From: Candidatus Latescibacterota bacterium
GTDB taxonomy: Bacteria; Latescibacterota; UBA2968
DNA length: 49,720 bases
Reading direction: 5' to 3'
NCBI GenBank assembly: GCA_022821275.1
Contig: JAJEDY010000070.1
Coordinates: forward strand, 1-49,720
The notes beneath the pieces were generated by a model. It saw nothing but the letters and a program-made list of their open reading frames with translations, was not told where the DNA came from and made no database searches. Of the stretch, positions 12,979 to 23,038 are shown piece by piece. Made by a program: the position numbers and the translations under genes. Numbering within the stretch: position 1 is the stretch's first letter; each line of letters begins with the position of its first letter.

Positions 12979-15900
12979 ATGGTTGAGAAGAATGAGAAGA
13001 GAACATCGCTTTTGCCCAGGATTTCGGTGACGCGACCAGTGACCGTGACGATGTGTTTGGTGGGGTTGATGGTGATTGGGCTGGTGGCTTATTGGCGCAT
13101 TCCCATTCAGGCATGGGCGTCGGGAAATGACTGGAATCGGTTTTGGGTAGATGTGGCGACAGAAAATGCGTCGGTTCAAGAGCGGTTTAACACCATTGCG
13201 CTGCCGATGGAACGACATATGCGTACGGTGAGAGAACTCAGCGATATTTACGCGTTTGCCGGCGATCCGTGGGCCGGGGTTGAGCTGAAATTTCACCGCG
13301 GTACGGATATGCGCGAGGCGTATGTCCGCGTGGCAGACCGGCTTGAGCACGCCAGGCTCGATTTGCCCGAGGAAGTGCGCGATCAGATCAAGGTGTATTC
13401 CTGGAATCAGGAAACCGATTCCGAGGTGATCTGGACAGGACTGTCCATTCCGGATGATATTGTCAATAAAGAACAATGGGTTCAAACCCATGTTCTCGAT
13501 CCGATTGAGCGGATCGATGGGGTGGCGAAAACCAGTGTGTGGGGGTTTGAGAACAAGGAGGTTTTGATTCTGGTGGATCAAGAGCGGTTGCGAACGCACG
13601 GCATTGAAACCCACGAGCTTGTGGCGTCGTTGCAGCAGGACAATTTTTCCCTGTCTGGCGGTCATGTGCAGGAGGGCGGTAAGCGGTTTTACGTGCGATC
13701 CCTGGCGCATTATCAAAGCCTGAAGGAGATTGAGGATATTGTTGTTCAGGGCCGTTATAGCAGCGCGCAGGTGCGCCTGAGGGATGTGGCAGATGTGGTG
13801 TATGCTGCGCCGCCGCGAGACCGGGTGTGGCGCGTGGATGGACAGCGCAATTTGGGTCTGGATGTATATAAGGAGTCGGGCGAGAATATTGTCGATTTGT
13901 GCAAGCGCATTGTGGTCAAAATGGAGGAGATTGAGGCCAATACGCCTGCGGTGTTTCGCCTGTTTTACAGCGAGGGCAAGCTGATAGAAGATTCGATGGA
14001 TAATTTGAAAGTCACGGGCCTTTGGGGCGGGTTGTTTGCGGCGCTGGTGTTGTTGTTTTTTCTGCGCGCTTTGCGTATGACGGCGCTGATTACGCTGTCC
14101 ATTCCGCTGTGTGTGATGATGACGATTACCGTGCTCTATTTTATGGGTTGGTCGCTCAATTTGTTGACGATGATGGGGTTGATGGTGGGGGTGGGTATGG
14201 TGGTGGATAATGCGATTGTGATTGTGGAGAATATTTATCGCTTGCGGGCAGAGGGGGAAGATCCGCGCGGTGCATCTATCTACGGGGCGAGCGAGGTGGG
14301 GCTGGCGATTACGATGGCGACGCTGACCACTGTGGTGGTGTTTTTGCCAATGATGTTGATGAATGACAGCTTTGATATGAAGTTTTTGCTGTCGAAAATT
14401 GGGATGCCCGTGGTGTTTGCACTCGTGGCGTCTCTGTTTGTAGCGCTGTTGTTTATTCCCCTGGCTGCACAGCGATTTGGCGATGCAGTTGTGCGGTCAG
14501 ATCCAAAGTCCATCGCTTTTGTCCGCCGCATTTATCGGCGCGGTTTGAACTGGGTTATTCACCATCGGCGGGATGCGTTTCTCGTGGTGCTGGTTTTGTT
14601 TGCCACCATTTATTTTCCATATCAGAATGTGAAGCAGACCGATAAGATGCGTTTTTCTTCGAATCGCGTGACCATCCGCATGTACGGGCCCAATAATTTT
14701 TCGCTGGAAGAGATGGATAAAATTGCGAGTGATCTGGAAGTGTATGTGAATGAGCGGCGGGATAGGTACAAGATCAAAAATGTTATGACGTATTTCCGGC
14801 GCGGGTATATCAATTTGCGAATGAATCTCGAGGAGGATCCCCATCAAGAGTGGTGGTATGCCGTGTATCGCTGGGCAGGCAATTTGACTGGCTTTCCCAT
14901 TGATCGGTGGATGACGCGGCAAGAGATTATTGACGAGTTGAATGTGGAGGTGCCGCGCTATGTGGGATTTCGGGTGTCGGTGGAATCTCGCAATTCGGGT
15001 GGACGAGATCCCTATGTGGGCGTGTATTTGTACGGTCCCGATTTTGAAAAATTGGAAGATATGCTGGGGGAAGTGGAGCGGCGGTTGCAGCAGATTCCAT
15101 CGGTGACGAGTTTGCAGAGCGATCTGGAGTTTGGCAAAGACGAGATTCGCATTCGCGTGAACCGCGCACAGGCCAAAAAGCACGGTATTCCCGCAGAGCG
15201 GATCAGCCGCACGCTGGCATATCAACTGCGCGGTGCGACATTGCCCCGGTTTCAGACGGATGATCACGAGGTGAATGTGCAATTGATTTTGGATGAATCT
15301 GACCGGCAGTCGCTGGTGCAGTTGAAGAATTTTATGTTTGTGACCGATGCGGGTGAAAAGCTGCCGTTGTCGAGTTTTGCAACTTTTGAAATAACCAAAG
15401 GTCCGGGCCATATTTTCAGGCATAATGGTCGCAACCGGTTGCGCGTACGCGTTTATACGACCAAGGATGATGTGGAAGGGTTGTATCAGGAGGTCGATCG
15501 GGTGATGGATGGGTTCACGCTGCCGCGGGGGTATGAGTGGAACAAGGGCGAGCGGTATTCGCAATACAGCCGGGAAAGTCAGGCGATGACATTTGCCGTG
15601 ATTATGGCGATCGTGTTTGTGTTTTTGCTGATGGGCGTGTTGTTTGAGTCGGTTATTTTGCCTTTTGCCGTGATTTTTTCGATTCCGTTTTCGTTTTTGG
15701 GGGTGTACTGGGGATTGTGGCTAACGGGTACGACGATGGATTTTATGTCGAATGTGGGGGCGATTGTGCTGATTGGGGTGGTGGTCAACAATGCGATTGT
15801 GCTGGTCGATATGATCAATCGGTTGCGCCAGGCGGGTATGGATCGCGCGGCGGCAATTATGGCGGCGGGTCACAATCGCTTTCGCCCCATTTTGATGACG

Positions 15901-16149
15901 ACCTGCACGACGGTGTTCGGATTGTTTCCCATGGCGATTGGCAGCAGTACGATGATGGGGATGCCCTATGCGCCGCTGGGGATTACGATGATGGGTGGGC
16001 TGATTGTGTCAACGGCGCTGACGCTGTTTGTGATTCCGCTGTTTTACGTTTTGTTGGATGATTTGCGCGGGTTGTTGAAGCGGATTGCTGCGGTGAGTTT
16101 CCAGAGGTCGAGATCGTGGGGGGGTGACCCGGCGCAGGCGGCGGATTAA
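12979..16149 (+). CDS. RND-family efflux transporter (inner-membrane pump)
   Basis: A 1056-residue RND permease of AcrB-like size. It has a first transmembrane helix near 25-45, a large periplasmic part, a helix block near 345-510, a second periplasmic part, and a final block from about 870 to 1035. The proton-relay helix reads MVVDNAIVIVEN, with Asp410 next to Asn where AcrB has two Asp. The matching helix in the second half has VVVNNAIVLVD, where AcrB has a Lys. CGGAGG precedes the ATG. No membrane-fusion protein or TolC-like gene is beside it, so partners must lie elsewhere. Terminators bound the gene on both sides, making it a single-gene unit. Confidence 0.9.
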   Translation: MVEKNEKRTSLLPRISVTRPVTVTMCLVGLMVIGLVAYWRIPIQAWASGNDWNRFWVDVATENASVQERFNTIALPMERHMRTVRELSDIYAFAGDPWAGVELKFHRGTDMREAYVRVADRLEHARLDLPEEVRDQIKVYSWNQETDSEVIWTGLSIPDDIVNKEQWVQTHVLDPIERIDGVAKTSVWGFENKEVLILVDQERLRTHGIETHELVASLQQDNFSLSGGHVQEGGKRFYVRSLAHYQSLKEIEDIVVQGRYSSAQVRLRDVADVVYAAPPRDRVWRVDGQRNLGLDVYKESGENIVDLCKRIVVKMEEIEANTPAVFRLFYSEGKLIEDSMDNLKVTGLWGGLFAALVLLFFLRALRMTALITLSIPLCVMMTITVLYFMGWSLNLLTMMGLMVGVGMVVDNAIVIVENIYRLRAEGEDPRGASIYGASEVGLAITMATLTTVVVFLPMMLMNDSFDMKFLLSKIGMPVVFALVASLFVALLFIPLAAQRFGDAVVRSDPKSIAFVRRIYRRGLNWVIHHRRDAFLVVLVLFATIYFPYQNVKQTDKMRFSSNRVTIRMYGPNNFSLEEMDKIASDLEVYVNERRDRYKIKNVMTYFRRGYINLRMNLEEDPHQEWWYAVYRWAGNLTGFPIDRWMTRQEIIDELNVEVPRYVGFRVSVESRNSGGRDPYVGVYLYGPDFEKLEDMLGEVERRLQQIPSVTSLQSDLEFGKDEIRIRVNRAQAKKHGIPAERISRTLAYQLRGATLPRFQTDDHEVNVQLILDESDRQSLVQLKNFMFVTDAGEKLPLSSFATFEITKGPGHIFRHNGRNRLRVRVYTTKDDVEGLYQEVDRVMDGFTLPRGYEWNKGERYSQYSRESQAMTFAVIMAIVFVFLLMGVLFESVILPFAVIFSIPFSFLGVYWGLWLTGTTMDFMSNVGAIVLIGVVVNNAIVLVDMINRLRQAGMDRAAAIMAAGHNRFRPILMTTCTTVFGLFPMAIGSSTMMGMPYAPLGITMMGGLIVSTALTLFVIPLFYVLLDDLRGLLKRIAAVSFQRSRSWGGDPAQAAD

Positions 16150-16180
16150 AACGGGTCATAGAACCACTTCTCTCCCAAAT

Positions 16181-16220
16181 AGAGGGCTGTGCTATTTTGC
16201 GCGGCTCTCTATTTTTTTAG
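16181..16220 (+). terminator. Rho-independent terminator after the RND gene
   Basis: A 12-base-pair stem, AGAGGGCTGTGC with GCGCGGCTCTCT including G-U pairs, encloses a 6-base loop and is followed by ATTTTTTT. It lies between the convergent RND gene and the SusD gene. It favours the plus strand; the minus-strand T-run is weak. Confidence 0.8.
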
Positions 16221-16228
16221 ATGGGGGT

Positions 16229-17533
16229 CTAATTTGCAGGATCGGAAGGCGTATTGGGGTTGTTTAACCGCTCCTGGTCGGCATAGGGATAGAAATTCCG
16301 ATTTCGCTCAAAGGGGTCAGATGAGGGGCCGGGTTGACCGAGGCGCCGGCTGTCTTCCCATCCAGTGCCGTTCAGGAATAATTCCGCTCTGCGTTGCCGA
16401 AAGATTTCTTCTGTGATGGCCTCGACGGTTTGTGGACCGCTGTAGGGCGGTAGCGATGCCCCAATGCCAAAGGGATCACGGTCGGGTGTTTTTGTGCGGA
16501 TGGCGTCTATTTCGGCGATTGCACCTGTGGTATTTCCCATCATTGCGTTTGCCTCTGCCCGTATCAGGGCCATTTCGCCGGGCAAATATGCCGGGATGGA
16601 CGATGTGGCGGTGTTCCAAAAGCCGGATAGCGTTTCAATTGGCAAGGCGTTGGGATTGCTCATGCGGTCATTTGGCATGAGATAAAATGCAAGTCTCGCA
16701 TCGTTGCCGTCTGTGACCCGCGTTCCGAAATTATCTCTTGGCGCATAATCATCCGCGACAAAAACCTGGTTGTAAATGGGGTTCTGATTTTCGGCGTCGT
16801 AAGTATAGACAGAAGTTGCCGAGGGATCGACGGTATTGGCGGCTTCAAGTGCGGCTGGATAATTTCCCGCGAACAGGTTATAGCGCGCCCGATAAGCGTG
16901 AATTGTATTTAAGAGATCGAATCCCTGCCCCAGGATATCTGAGTCGAATTGAGCAGATGGTGGCGTGGCCGAGATGGTTTGGAGCGCGTTGTCCAGCAAT
17001 CGAATTGCTTCGGCAAATACCTCGGACCGCGGCACGAAAGTGGCTTGTCCATCGGCCTGTACATCTGTTGGTGCCTGTTCAAAAGCCTGTGCGACGAATC
17101 CCAGACACATCGCTTTGTAAAGTTGAGAGAGTGCAATAATGCCGCTGCGCGTACCTTCTGAAAGTTGCACATTGGGCGCGTTTTCGATCAGGTCGTTGGC
17201 TATTCCGATGACGCGATATGAGTTGAACCAGATCGCGCTGACACCGCTGTTTGCGCCAGACAATGCATTGAGGCCATCCTCTAATTGTATGAGGTTGGCA
17301 AATGTCGTGTTTGCCGCAAATTCGCGGCTTGTAATTGCCGGATGACGCACATAGGCATCGACATTCTGACTCGCGTAATCTCGTTGCATGCCAATGGCGA
17401 GTGCGATAATGCCGTCACTGGTGGTTAAAACGCGCTCTTCCACAGCCTGGTTGGGATTTGTTATGTTTAAATCGCAACCTTGTGTGAAAAAGAGCAGCAA
17501 TGCCGAGAGAATATACAGGTGACTCGATTTCAT
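16229..17533 (-). CDS. susD: SusD/RagB-like outer-membrane lipoprotein
   Basis: A 434-residue SusD/RagB family protein. The lipobox FTQGC places the lipidated Cys at residue 20, and LNITNPNQAVEE follows, as usual for the family. The C-terminal region has FRQRRAELFLNGTGWEDSRR, which resembles the conserved end of the SusD domain. It would sit on the outer leaflet as the lid of the SusC channel and bind a glycan or peptide. It lies 10 bases after the SusC gene, so both are one operon. No glycoside hydrolase or sigma/anti-sigma gene accompanies it, so the ligand cannot be named. The protein is shorter than many SusD proteins (about 500 residues). Confidence 0.88.
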   Translation of the reverse strand: MKSSHLYILSALLLFFTQGCDLNITNPNQAVEERVLTTSDGIIALAIGMQRDYASQNVDAYVRHPAITSREFAANTTFANLIQLEDGLNALSGANSGVSAIWFNSYRVIGIANDLIENAPNVQLSEGTRSGIIALSQLYKAMCLGFVAQAFEQAPTDVQADGQATFVPRSEVFAEAIRLLDNALQTISATPPSAQFDSDILGQGFDLLNTIHAYRARYNLFAGNYPAALEAANTVDPSATSVYTYDAENQNPIYNQVFVADDYAPRDNFGTRVTDGNDARLAFYLMPNDRMSNPNALPIETLSGFWNTATSSIPAYLPGEMALIRAEANAMMGNTTGAIAEIDAIRTKTPDRDPFGIGASLPPYSGPQTVEAITEEIFRQRRAELFLNGTGWEDSRRLGQPGPSSDPFERNRNFYPYADQERLNNPNTPSDPAN

Positions 17534-17543
17534 ATTTTTTCCC

Positions 17544-20456
17544 TTAGTAATTCAAACTTATACGGAATGAAATACTGCGCGGGATGGGCACTTCTACGAA
17601 GTCAAATCCGCGCACTGCGGTGCGCTGTCCGGCGATGTTGGTTTCCGGATCGTAACCGCTGTAGTCGTCTATGGAAAGCAAATTGCGTCCAAGCAGGCTC
17701 AATTGTATGCTGTTCAATCCCAAAAATTGGGGCTGCCAGCGATAAGACGCGGATAGTTCGCGCAATTTCACAAAGGATCCATCTTCGATCCATTGTTCAA
17801 AAATTCGGAAGACGCGCGCATTATAGCCAGCGGGGAGTTCGCCGTTTAATTCGCGTTCGTAGTCTGTTAAAACGCCGAATGCGCTCAATGCGGCCAGGCG
17901 TCTGGTAAAATTGAACACATCGCCACCTATGATGGCGTCCCATTGCATGCGAAATGACCAGTTTTGCCCCACGGCGATTTGATTGATCCAGGAAGCGGTA
18001 AAGTCCGGGTTGGGATCGCCAATAATTTTGCGATCAGCCGCTTGTATTGGGAGATTGTTTTCGTCGTTTGCGATATTGCCCTGGGCATCGCGTTCAAAAG
18101 CCGTGCTGAAGAAAACTCCGAGGGGTTCGCCGTTGATGGCCGAGACCTGGGAAAACGAATTTGGGATGATCAATCGCCCGCCCTCAATGCCATCGACTTT
18201 GTTTTTGTTGGTCGAATACGTGAAGGTCGATTCCCAGCGGAGATTGGGGCGTGCAAGCGGAATCGCGCGCACGAGGAGTTCCAACCCGGTATTGTCCATT
18301 GTGCCGACATTTTGCAGGGCACGCGAATGACCTGTGGAGGGGGATAATGTGCGGAATAGCAACAAGTCGTCGATGCGCTGATCGTAATAGGTCAGTTCTA
18401 TGCCCAGGCGATTGGACAGGAGACTAAAATCCGTCCCTATTTCAATTTCTCGCTGTCTTTCGGGTTTGATCGTCCCGCCGAGTTGTGTGCTGGGCACCAG
18501 ACCGGGGTTGCCGTCATAGGAGGATGCATTGTAATTGGTCAGGCGGTCATACGGCCCAATAGCTGTTTGACCCCCTGAAGCGCCTATGGAGGCTCGCAAT
18601 TTGAAGTCTGGAAGGATGTTTTGAAGTGCGCTGTTTTGCCAGAAGCCCGTATCTGAAATGAGATAGGAGGCACTCGCTTTTGGATAAAATTGCCAGCGAT
18701 TATCCGCGTCATAGACCGAAGAGGCGTCGATGCGGGCGGCAGCCGTGACAAAAAGACGGTTGGCGATCCCAAAGGTTTGCTGAATAAATCCGCCATAAAT
18801 GACCCTTTTGCTTCTAAATTCGCCTGCGACGACGTTTGCACCGCTCGATACGACTTCTGCAACGGGACTCAGATTTCTGCCTTCTGCGCTGAAGTTTTCT
18901 CCTTTTTCGTATTGCAGAGTTCCGCCGATGCGCGTGGTTGATTGCACATTGGGAAATATGTTCCGCTGGTATCTGAGGTTGATGTCATTGTTGAGTTGCA
19001 GAAAATCGAATACGGCTCTTCGAGAAAAGCCATTTGCCAGGCCCGGCGCAGAGGTACCGGTAGGGATAAATGCGATGGCCGTTTGATCGTAGGTATCAAT
19101 GCCCAGCGTATAGTCAATGCTCAATCCAGATAGCGGGGTTGCATTCAGCTGTGTACTTCCAATATAGCGCGTGATTTCTTGCGTGAAATCATATCGATTG
19201 ATGACTTCGAGGGGATTGGCGAGAATGCCGTCGTCCGGATAAGTGCCGGTCGTGGGATCGGGCGTGAGATTATAGGTATTGGGGCCAAAAATAAAACCCG
19301 TCATCGCGCCGTAGTTTGAATTTAGCCCGCCGTTGGGGATGTCATTGCTTTTGCTAAATACGAAATTTCCACCCACAGACAAGGTCAACCAGTTTGACAA
19401 ATTCTGATCGATGCGCGTTCGGCCACTGATTCGCCGAAACAATGTGTTTTCTATCACGCCTTGATCGGCGAGATAGGACCCGGAGGCAAAATAACGGGTA
19501 TTGCCAGATCCTCCCGAAATCGACGCATAGTGCTCCATTCCCGCGGCGCGTCTAAAGATGGCGTCCTGATGGTCAAAGCGCTGTACATCGGAGCCATCGG
19601 GATTTTTATTTCCCCTGTTGTCAACGGTTGCCCGATTTACTGGCAGTGTTTTGCGTATGTTTGACGTTGAAAGACCATAGGTATAGTTTATGCGGGGCTT
19701 GCCCTGTGCGCCGCGTTTTGTAAATATTTGCACGACGCCGTTGTTTGCACGCGATCCGTACAGGGCTGCTGCTGCTGCGCCTTTTACGATTTCAATGCGT
19801 TCTACGTCGTTTGGGTTGAGATCGATGAGTCGGTTTTGCGACCCACCGCCCAGGCGGATGAGTTCTGGTGAGTCGTTGTTCACAATGACGCCATCTACCA
19901 CATAGAGGGGGTCGGCATCGCCCAGGACGGTACCGGTTCCGCGCAGACGGATGGTTACGCCGCCGCCGGGGTTGCCCGAGTTTTGCTGAATGAGAGCGCC
20001 GGCTAATTTACCGGTCAACGCTTTGTCGAGGGATGTGGCGCCCGTGGATTCCAATTGGCGAATGGTCAGGGTGGAGATGGCATTTCCCAGTTGTTTTTTG
20101 CTGGCTGCAACGGAAAGGCCTGTGACGACGATTTCGTCAAATTGCAAGACATCTACGGCGAGTTGAAAAGAGACTTCCACAAGGCCGCTGTTTTGGCGAA
20201 TGGTTTGTCTGGCGGATTTGTAGCCCACAAAGCGCGCTTCGATGGTGGTTTCCGCTGCTGGCTCTGACAAATATAGCGCGAAATTGCCCTGGGCATCGGT
20301 GTTCGTGCCAGTTGTTGTGCCCACAACAATGATATTGGCACCCGGCAGACTCTCGCCTCGCTCGTCGGTGACTGTGCCTTTGATGGTGAGTTGGGCAAAG
20401 GCCGAAATGGGGATGCTGAGAGAGAGACAAAGAACGAAAAATAGTCGAGATAACAT
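17544..20456 (-). CDS. susC: SusC/RagA-like TonB-dependent outer-membrane transporter
   Basis: A 970-residue SusC/RagA transporter. The signal peptide ends near residue 21 (AFA before QLTIKGTV). A carboxypeptidase-regulatory-like domain covers about 24-105 (GTVTDERGESLPGANI), the plug domain about 115-230, and the beta-barrel the rest, ending ISFRISLNY with a terminal aromatic. AAGGAG lies about 8 bases before the ATG. Together with SusD downstream it imports a ligand too big for porins using TonB energy. SusCD pairs are typical of Bacteroidota but also occur in Gemmatimonadota, Latescibacterota and related groups. Confidence 0.93.
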   Translation of the reverse strand: MLSRLFFVLCLSLSIPISAFAQLTIKGTVTDERGESLPGANIIVVGTTTGTNTDAQGNFALYLSEPAAETTIEARFVGYKSARQTIRQNSGLVEVSFQLAVDVLQFDEIVVTGLSVAASKKQLGNAISTLTIRQLESTGATSLDKALTGKLAGALIQQNSGNPGGGVTIRLRGTGTVLGDADPLYVVDGVIVNNDSPELIRLGGGSQNRLIDLNPNDVERIEIVKGAAAAALYGSRANNGVVQIFTKRGAQGKPRINYTYGLSTSNIRKTLPVNRATVDNRGNKNPDGSDVQRFDHQDAIFRRAAGMEHYASISGGSGNTRYFASGSYLADQGVIENTLFRRISGRTRIDQNLSNWLTLSVGGNFVFSKSNDIPNGGLNSNYGAMTGFIFGPNTYNLTPDPTTGTYPDDGILANPLEVINRYDFTQEITRYIGSTQLNATPLSGLSIDYTLGIDTYDQTAIAFIPTGTSAPGLANGFSRRAVFDFLQLNNDINLRYQRNIFPNVQSTTRIGGTLQYEKGENFSAEGRNLSPVAEVVSSGANVVAGEFRSKRVIYGGFIQQTFGIANRLFVTAAARIDASSVYDADNRWQFYPKASASYLISDTGFWQNSALQNILPDFKLRASIGASGGQTAIGPYDRLTNYNASSYDGNPGLVPSTQLGGTIKPERQREIEIGTDFSLLSNRLGIELTYYDQRIDDLLLFRTLSPSTGHSRALQNVGTMDNTGLELLVRAIPLARPNLRWESTFTYSTNKNKVDGIEGGRLIIPNSFSQVSAINGEPLGVFFSTAFERDAQGNIANDENNLPIQAADRKIIGDPNPDFTASWINQIAVGQNWSFRMQWDAIIGGDVFNFTRRLAALSAFGVLTDYERELNGELPAGYNARVFRIFEQWIEDGSFVKLRELSASYRWQPQFLGLNSIQLSLLGRNLLSIDDYSGYDPETNIAGQRTAVRGFDFVEVPIPRSISFRISLNY

Positions 20457-20598
20457 TGTGCATTTCTCCTTATATTTAGATGAAATTTAACTAATTATCG
20501 AGTGGCTGTCACGGTGTTTTTTTAATTGCTCAATATTGTTATTTTTTAGAAATTCAGAGGGTATTACTTAAGAGAATAGCACAACAGGAGGAAGTACC

Positions 20599-21435
20599 AT
20601 GAGCGAGTCGAATAGGGATCCGAGATATACGATGGGGCGCAGTGAGGGAGAGACGGAGCGTTTGATTCAGCAGTCGCAACTCTACGAGGCTGTGACACTG
20701 CGTTTTTTTCAGGAGGCGGGTCTCGTTAGCGGGATGCGGGTTCTCGATGTGGGTAGTGGCGCCGGAGATGTTGCGATGGCGGCCGCTAAACTGGTCGGTG
20801 CAGAGGGGGAAGTCGTGGGTGTGGATGTCAATGCGGGGATTCTCGAGACAGCCCGGGCGAGGGTGAGAGAACTGGGTTTTGAAAATATCCAGTTCATAGC
20901 AGGGGATGCCAGAACGCTGGATGTAGGAGGGGACTTTGATGCTGTGGTCGGGCGCCTTGTTCTCATGTATATGTCTGATCCTGCAGATGCTTTGAAAGAG
21001 CTCACAAGACGCTTGCGCCCGGGGGGTATTGTCGCTTTTCAGGAGGTTGATTTTACGCCTTATATGTCGATTTCTCGTTCAGATACGCCGCTTATGAACA
21101 AGCTGGTTGAATGGGGGGTTGCAGTGTTTCAACATTCAGGGGCGCATACTGAAATGGGCATGGATCTCCATCGCACGTTTTTGGATGCCGGTTTACCTGC
21201 GCCTGTTTTGCATTTTGTGGCGCCATTGGGAGGCGCAGAATCGTGGGCAGGGTACGATTTTATTGCCAACGCTTTTCGCAGTCTGGTCCCGCTTATGGAA
21301 GAGTTTGGAATTGCGACTGCTGAAGAGGTCGATGTGGATACTCTGGCAGATCGAATTCGTGAAGAGACCAGGGTGTCAAAACGCCCGCTTCTCTTGCCGC
21401 CGCATGTGACTGCGTGGGCGCGGCTTGAGACATAG
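20599..21435 (+). CDS. Class I SAM-dependent methyltransferase
   Basis: A 278-residue methyltransferase. Motif I is VLDVGSGAGDVAMAAA (about 49-64), followed by VGVDVNAGILETAR and GDARTLDVGGDFDAVVGR. This is a Methyltransf_11/25 or UbiE-like core with a roughly 100-residue C-terminal extension. CAGGAGGAAG precedes the ATG. It is divergent from SusC, with a 142-base intergenic region that must hold both promoters. The substrate cannot be told. The binding-protein gene starts 17 bases after its stop, a possible two-gene operon. Confidence 0.87.
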   Translation: MSESNRDPRYTMGRSEGETERLIQQSQLYEAVTLRFFQEAGLVSGMRVLDVGSGAGDVAMAAAKLVGAEGEVVGVDVNAGILETARARVRELGFENIQFIAGDARTLDVGGDFDAVVGRLVLMYMSDPADALKELTRRLRPGGIVAFQEVDFTPYMSISRSDTPLMNKLVEWGVAVFQHSGAHTEMGMDLHRTFLDAGLPAPVLHFVAPLGGAESWAGYDFIANAFRSLVPLMEEFGIATAEEVDVDTLADRIREETRVSKRPLLLPPHVTAWARLET

Positions 21436-21452
21436 GGTGTCAGGAGGTTTTT

Positions 21453-23006
21453 GTGTTGCGAAATTTTTGTCGTGTGATTGTGCTGGCGTTTGCTATGGGG
21501 ATGGTTTGGGGCTGTGGCGGGGAGCAGGTGATGCAGTCGCAGATGGTAGAAGAAGAGCAAGCTGGACGTCCACTGAGTAAATTGGCCGTGCGGCCGGATG
21601 CGCGGCATGCTGTGGTGATAGCGACTGTGACGCGGGATGGCGCACCTGTGATTTGGGCGAAGGTGGCGTTTTCGCGTTCTATTGCGGGGCAGGCGGCAGA
21701 TTATCAGTGGTCGGGGGTGACAGATGAGAATGGTCGATCACGTGTTGAGATTACATCGGATGATGTGACGGGTTATTATCAAGCGCGTGCGTCGATAGAT
21801 GGGCGAGAGATCGGTTCATGGTCGAGTATTCCGATCAATGGCGGGTATGAGGTGATGCTCAATTTGCCCATTGGGGAAAGGGTACGTGTAACGGGTTCAC
21901 CCATGCAGATACTACAACCCGAGGATGCAATCAAAATTGGCTTTATTTACACTACGCCAAACCGCAAAAACAGCCTGGATGGTGCGACTCTGGCGGCTCT
22001 GCAACTCAACGAAGAGGGGGGCGTGCGCGGTGTGCCAATAGAACTTATTGATGGCGGTGTGCCGATACAACGCCTTGCTGCAGATAACATAAGCGATGTC
22101 GAATACGTTGCAGCATTGGCCGAGGAACTGATTATCCGGGAGAAGGTATCGGCAATTGTCGGGCCAAACCGCTCGCGCCATGCAGTGATTGTCGGAGAAA
22201 TTGCACAACGCCACGGAATACCGATGATGACGACTTCTGCGACCAATCCAACTGTTACCGCTGCGGGTGACTTTGTGTTTATGGCTGCTTTTACGGACGA
22301 TTTTCAGGGCAAGGTGATGGCAGAGTTTGCCGTCCACACATTGGATGCGCGGAGCGCAGCAGTGCTCACGGAGCGTGGAGATGTCTATTCGGAAGGCTTA
22401 TCGCAAACCTTTGTCGATAATTTTGTCTCACTTGGAGCACAGGTTGTAGCACATGAATTCTACATGTCGGGACAGACCGATTTTACCGCGCAATTGACCG
22501 CTATTACCCCATTTATGCCAGATGTGGTTTTTGTGCCCGGTTTCATTGATGAAATACCACTGCTGGTTCAACAGGCAAAACGAGATTTCAATATTACAGC
22601 GACTTTTCTCGGCGGCGATAGTTGGGACAACTCGGCGTTGATTACCACGAGTGGCGCGGTTCTTGAAGGGAGTTTTTTTAGCAGTCTCTTTTCATCCAGG
22701 ATTGCGCCGGGCGATTTGAGTGAAGACGCCCATCGTTTTATTGACGCGTACACGGCGATGTTTGGCATTGCGCCCGATGGGGGTGGTGCGCTGGGATACG
22801 ACGCTCTGAGGCTGGTGATTCAGGCGATGCGTCGAGCAGAGGAGTTGACGCCGATGGCGATTCGCGATAAGATTGCGGCGACGAGGGACTACAGTGGAGC
22901 AACCTTTATCTCTGGCTATGACGAAAACCGACATACGACCAAGAGTGCGGTAATTAACCGCATTGTCAATGGCGCAATAGCGTTCTACAAGTTGATTGAG
23001 CCGTGA
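21453..23006 (+). CDS. ABC-type branched-chain substrate-binding lipoprotein
   Basis: A 517-residue protein from a GTG start, chosen because AGGAGG lies 5 bases before it. A lipoprotein signal ends in VWGC with Cys21. Residues about 45-130 look like a small beta-sandwich or carboxypeptidase-regulatory-like domain (SGVTDENGRSRVEIT). From about 155 (IKIGFIYTTPNRKNSLDGAT) to the end it is a Peripla_BP_6 (LivJ/receptor-type) fold, with IVGPNRSRHAV and FLGGDSWDN motifs. No permease or ATPase gene is near, so it may work as an orphan sensor or pair with a distant transporter. The N-terminal extra domain is unusual. Confidence 0.83.
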   Translation: MLRNFCRVIVLAFAMGMVWGCGGEQVMQSQMVEEEQAGRPLSKLAVRPDARHAVVIATVTRDGAPVIWAKVAFSRSIAGQAADYQWSGVTDENGRSRVEITSDDVTGYYQARASIDGREIGSWSSIPINGGYEVMLNLPIGERVRVTGSPMQILQPEDAIKIGFIYTTPNRKNSLDGATLAALQLNEEGGVRGVPIELIDGGVPIQRLAADNISDVEYVAALAEELIIREKVSAIVGPNRSRHAVIVGEIAQRHGIPMMTTSATNPTVTAAGDFVFMAAFTDDFQGKVMAEFAVHTLDARSAAVLTERGDVYSEGLSQTFVDNFVSLGAQVVAHEFYMSGQTDFTAQLTAITPFMPDVVFVPGFIDEIPLLVQQAKRDFNITATFLGGDSWDNSALITTSGAVLEGSFFSSLFSSRIAPGDLSEDAHRFIDAYTAMFGIAPDGGGALGYDALRLVIQAMRRAEELTPMAIRDKIAATRDYSGATFISGYDENRHTTKSAVINRIVNGAIAFYKLIEP

Positions 23007-23038
23007 TGTTTTACTGGAAAAAGTTGAGGAGGCAAAAA

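Noticed and set aside
14497..15564. Minus-strand open frame inside the RND gene.
   Set aside because: Shadow frame with no recognisable domain; the RND protein is full length and clear.
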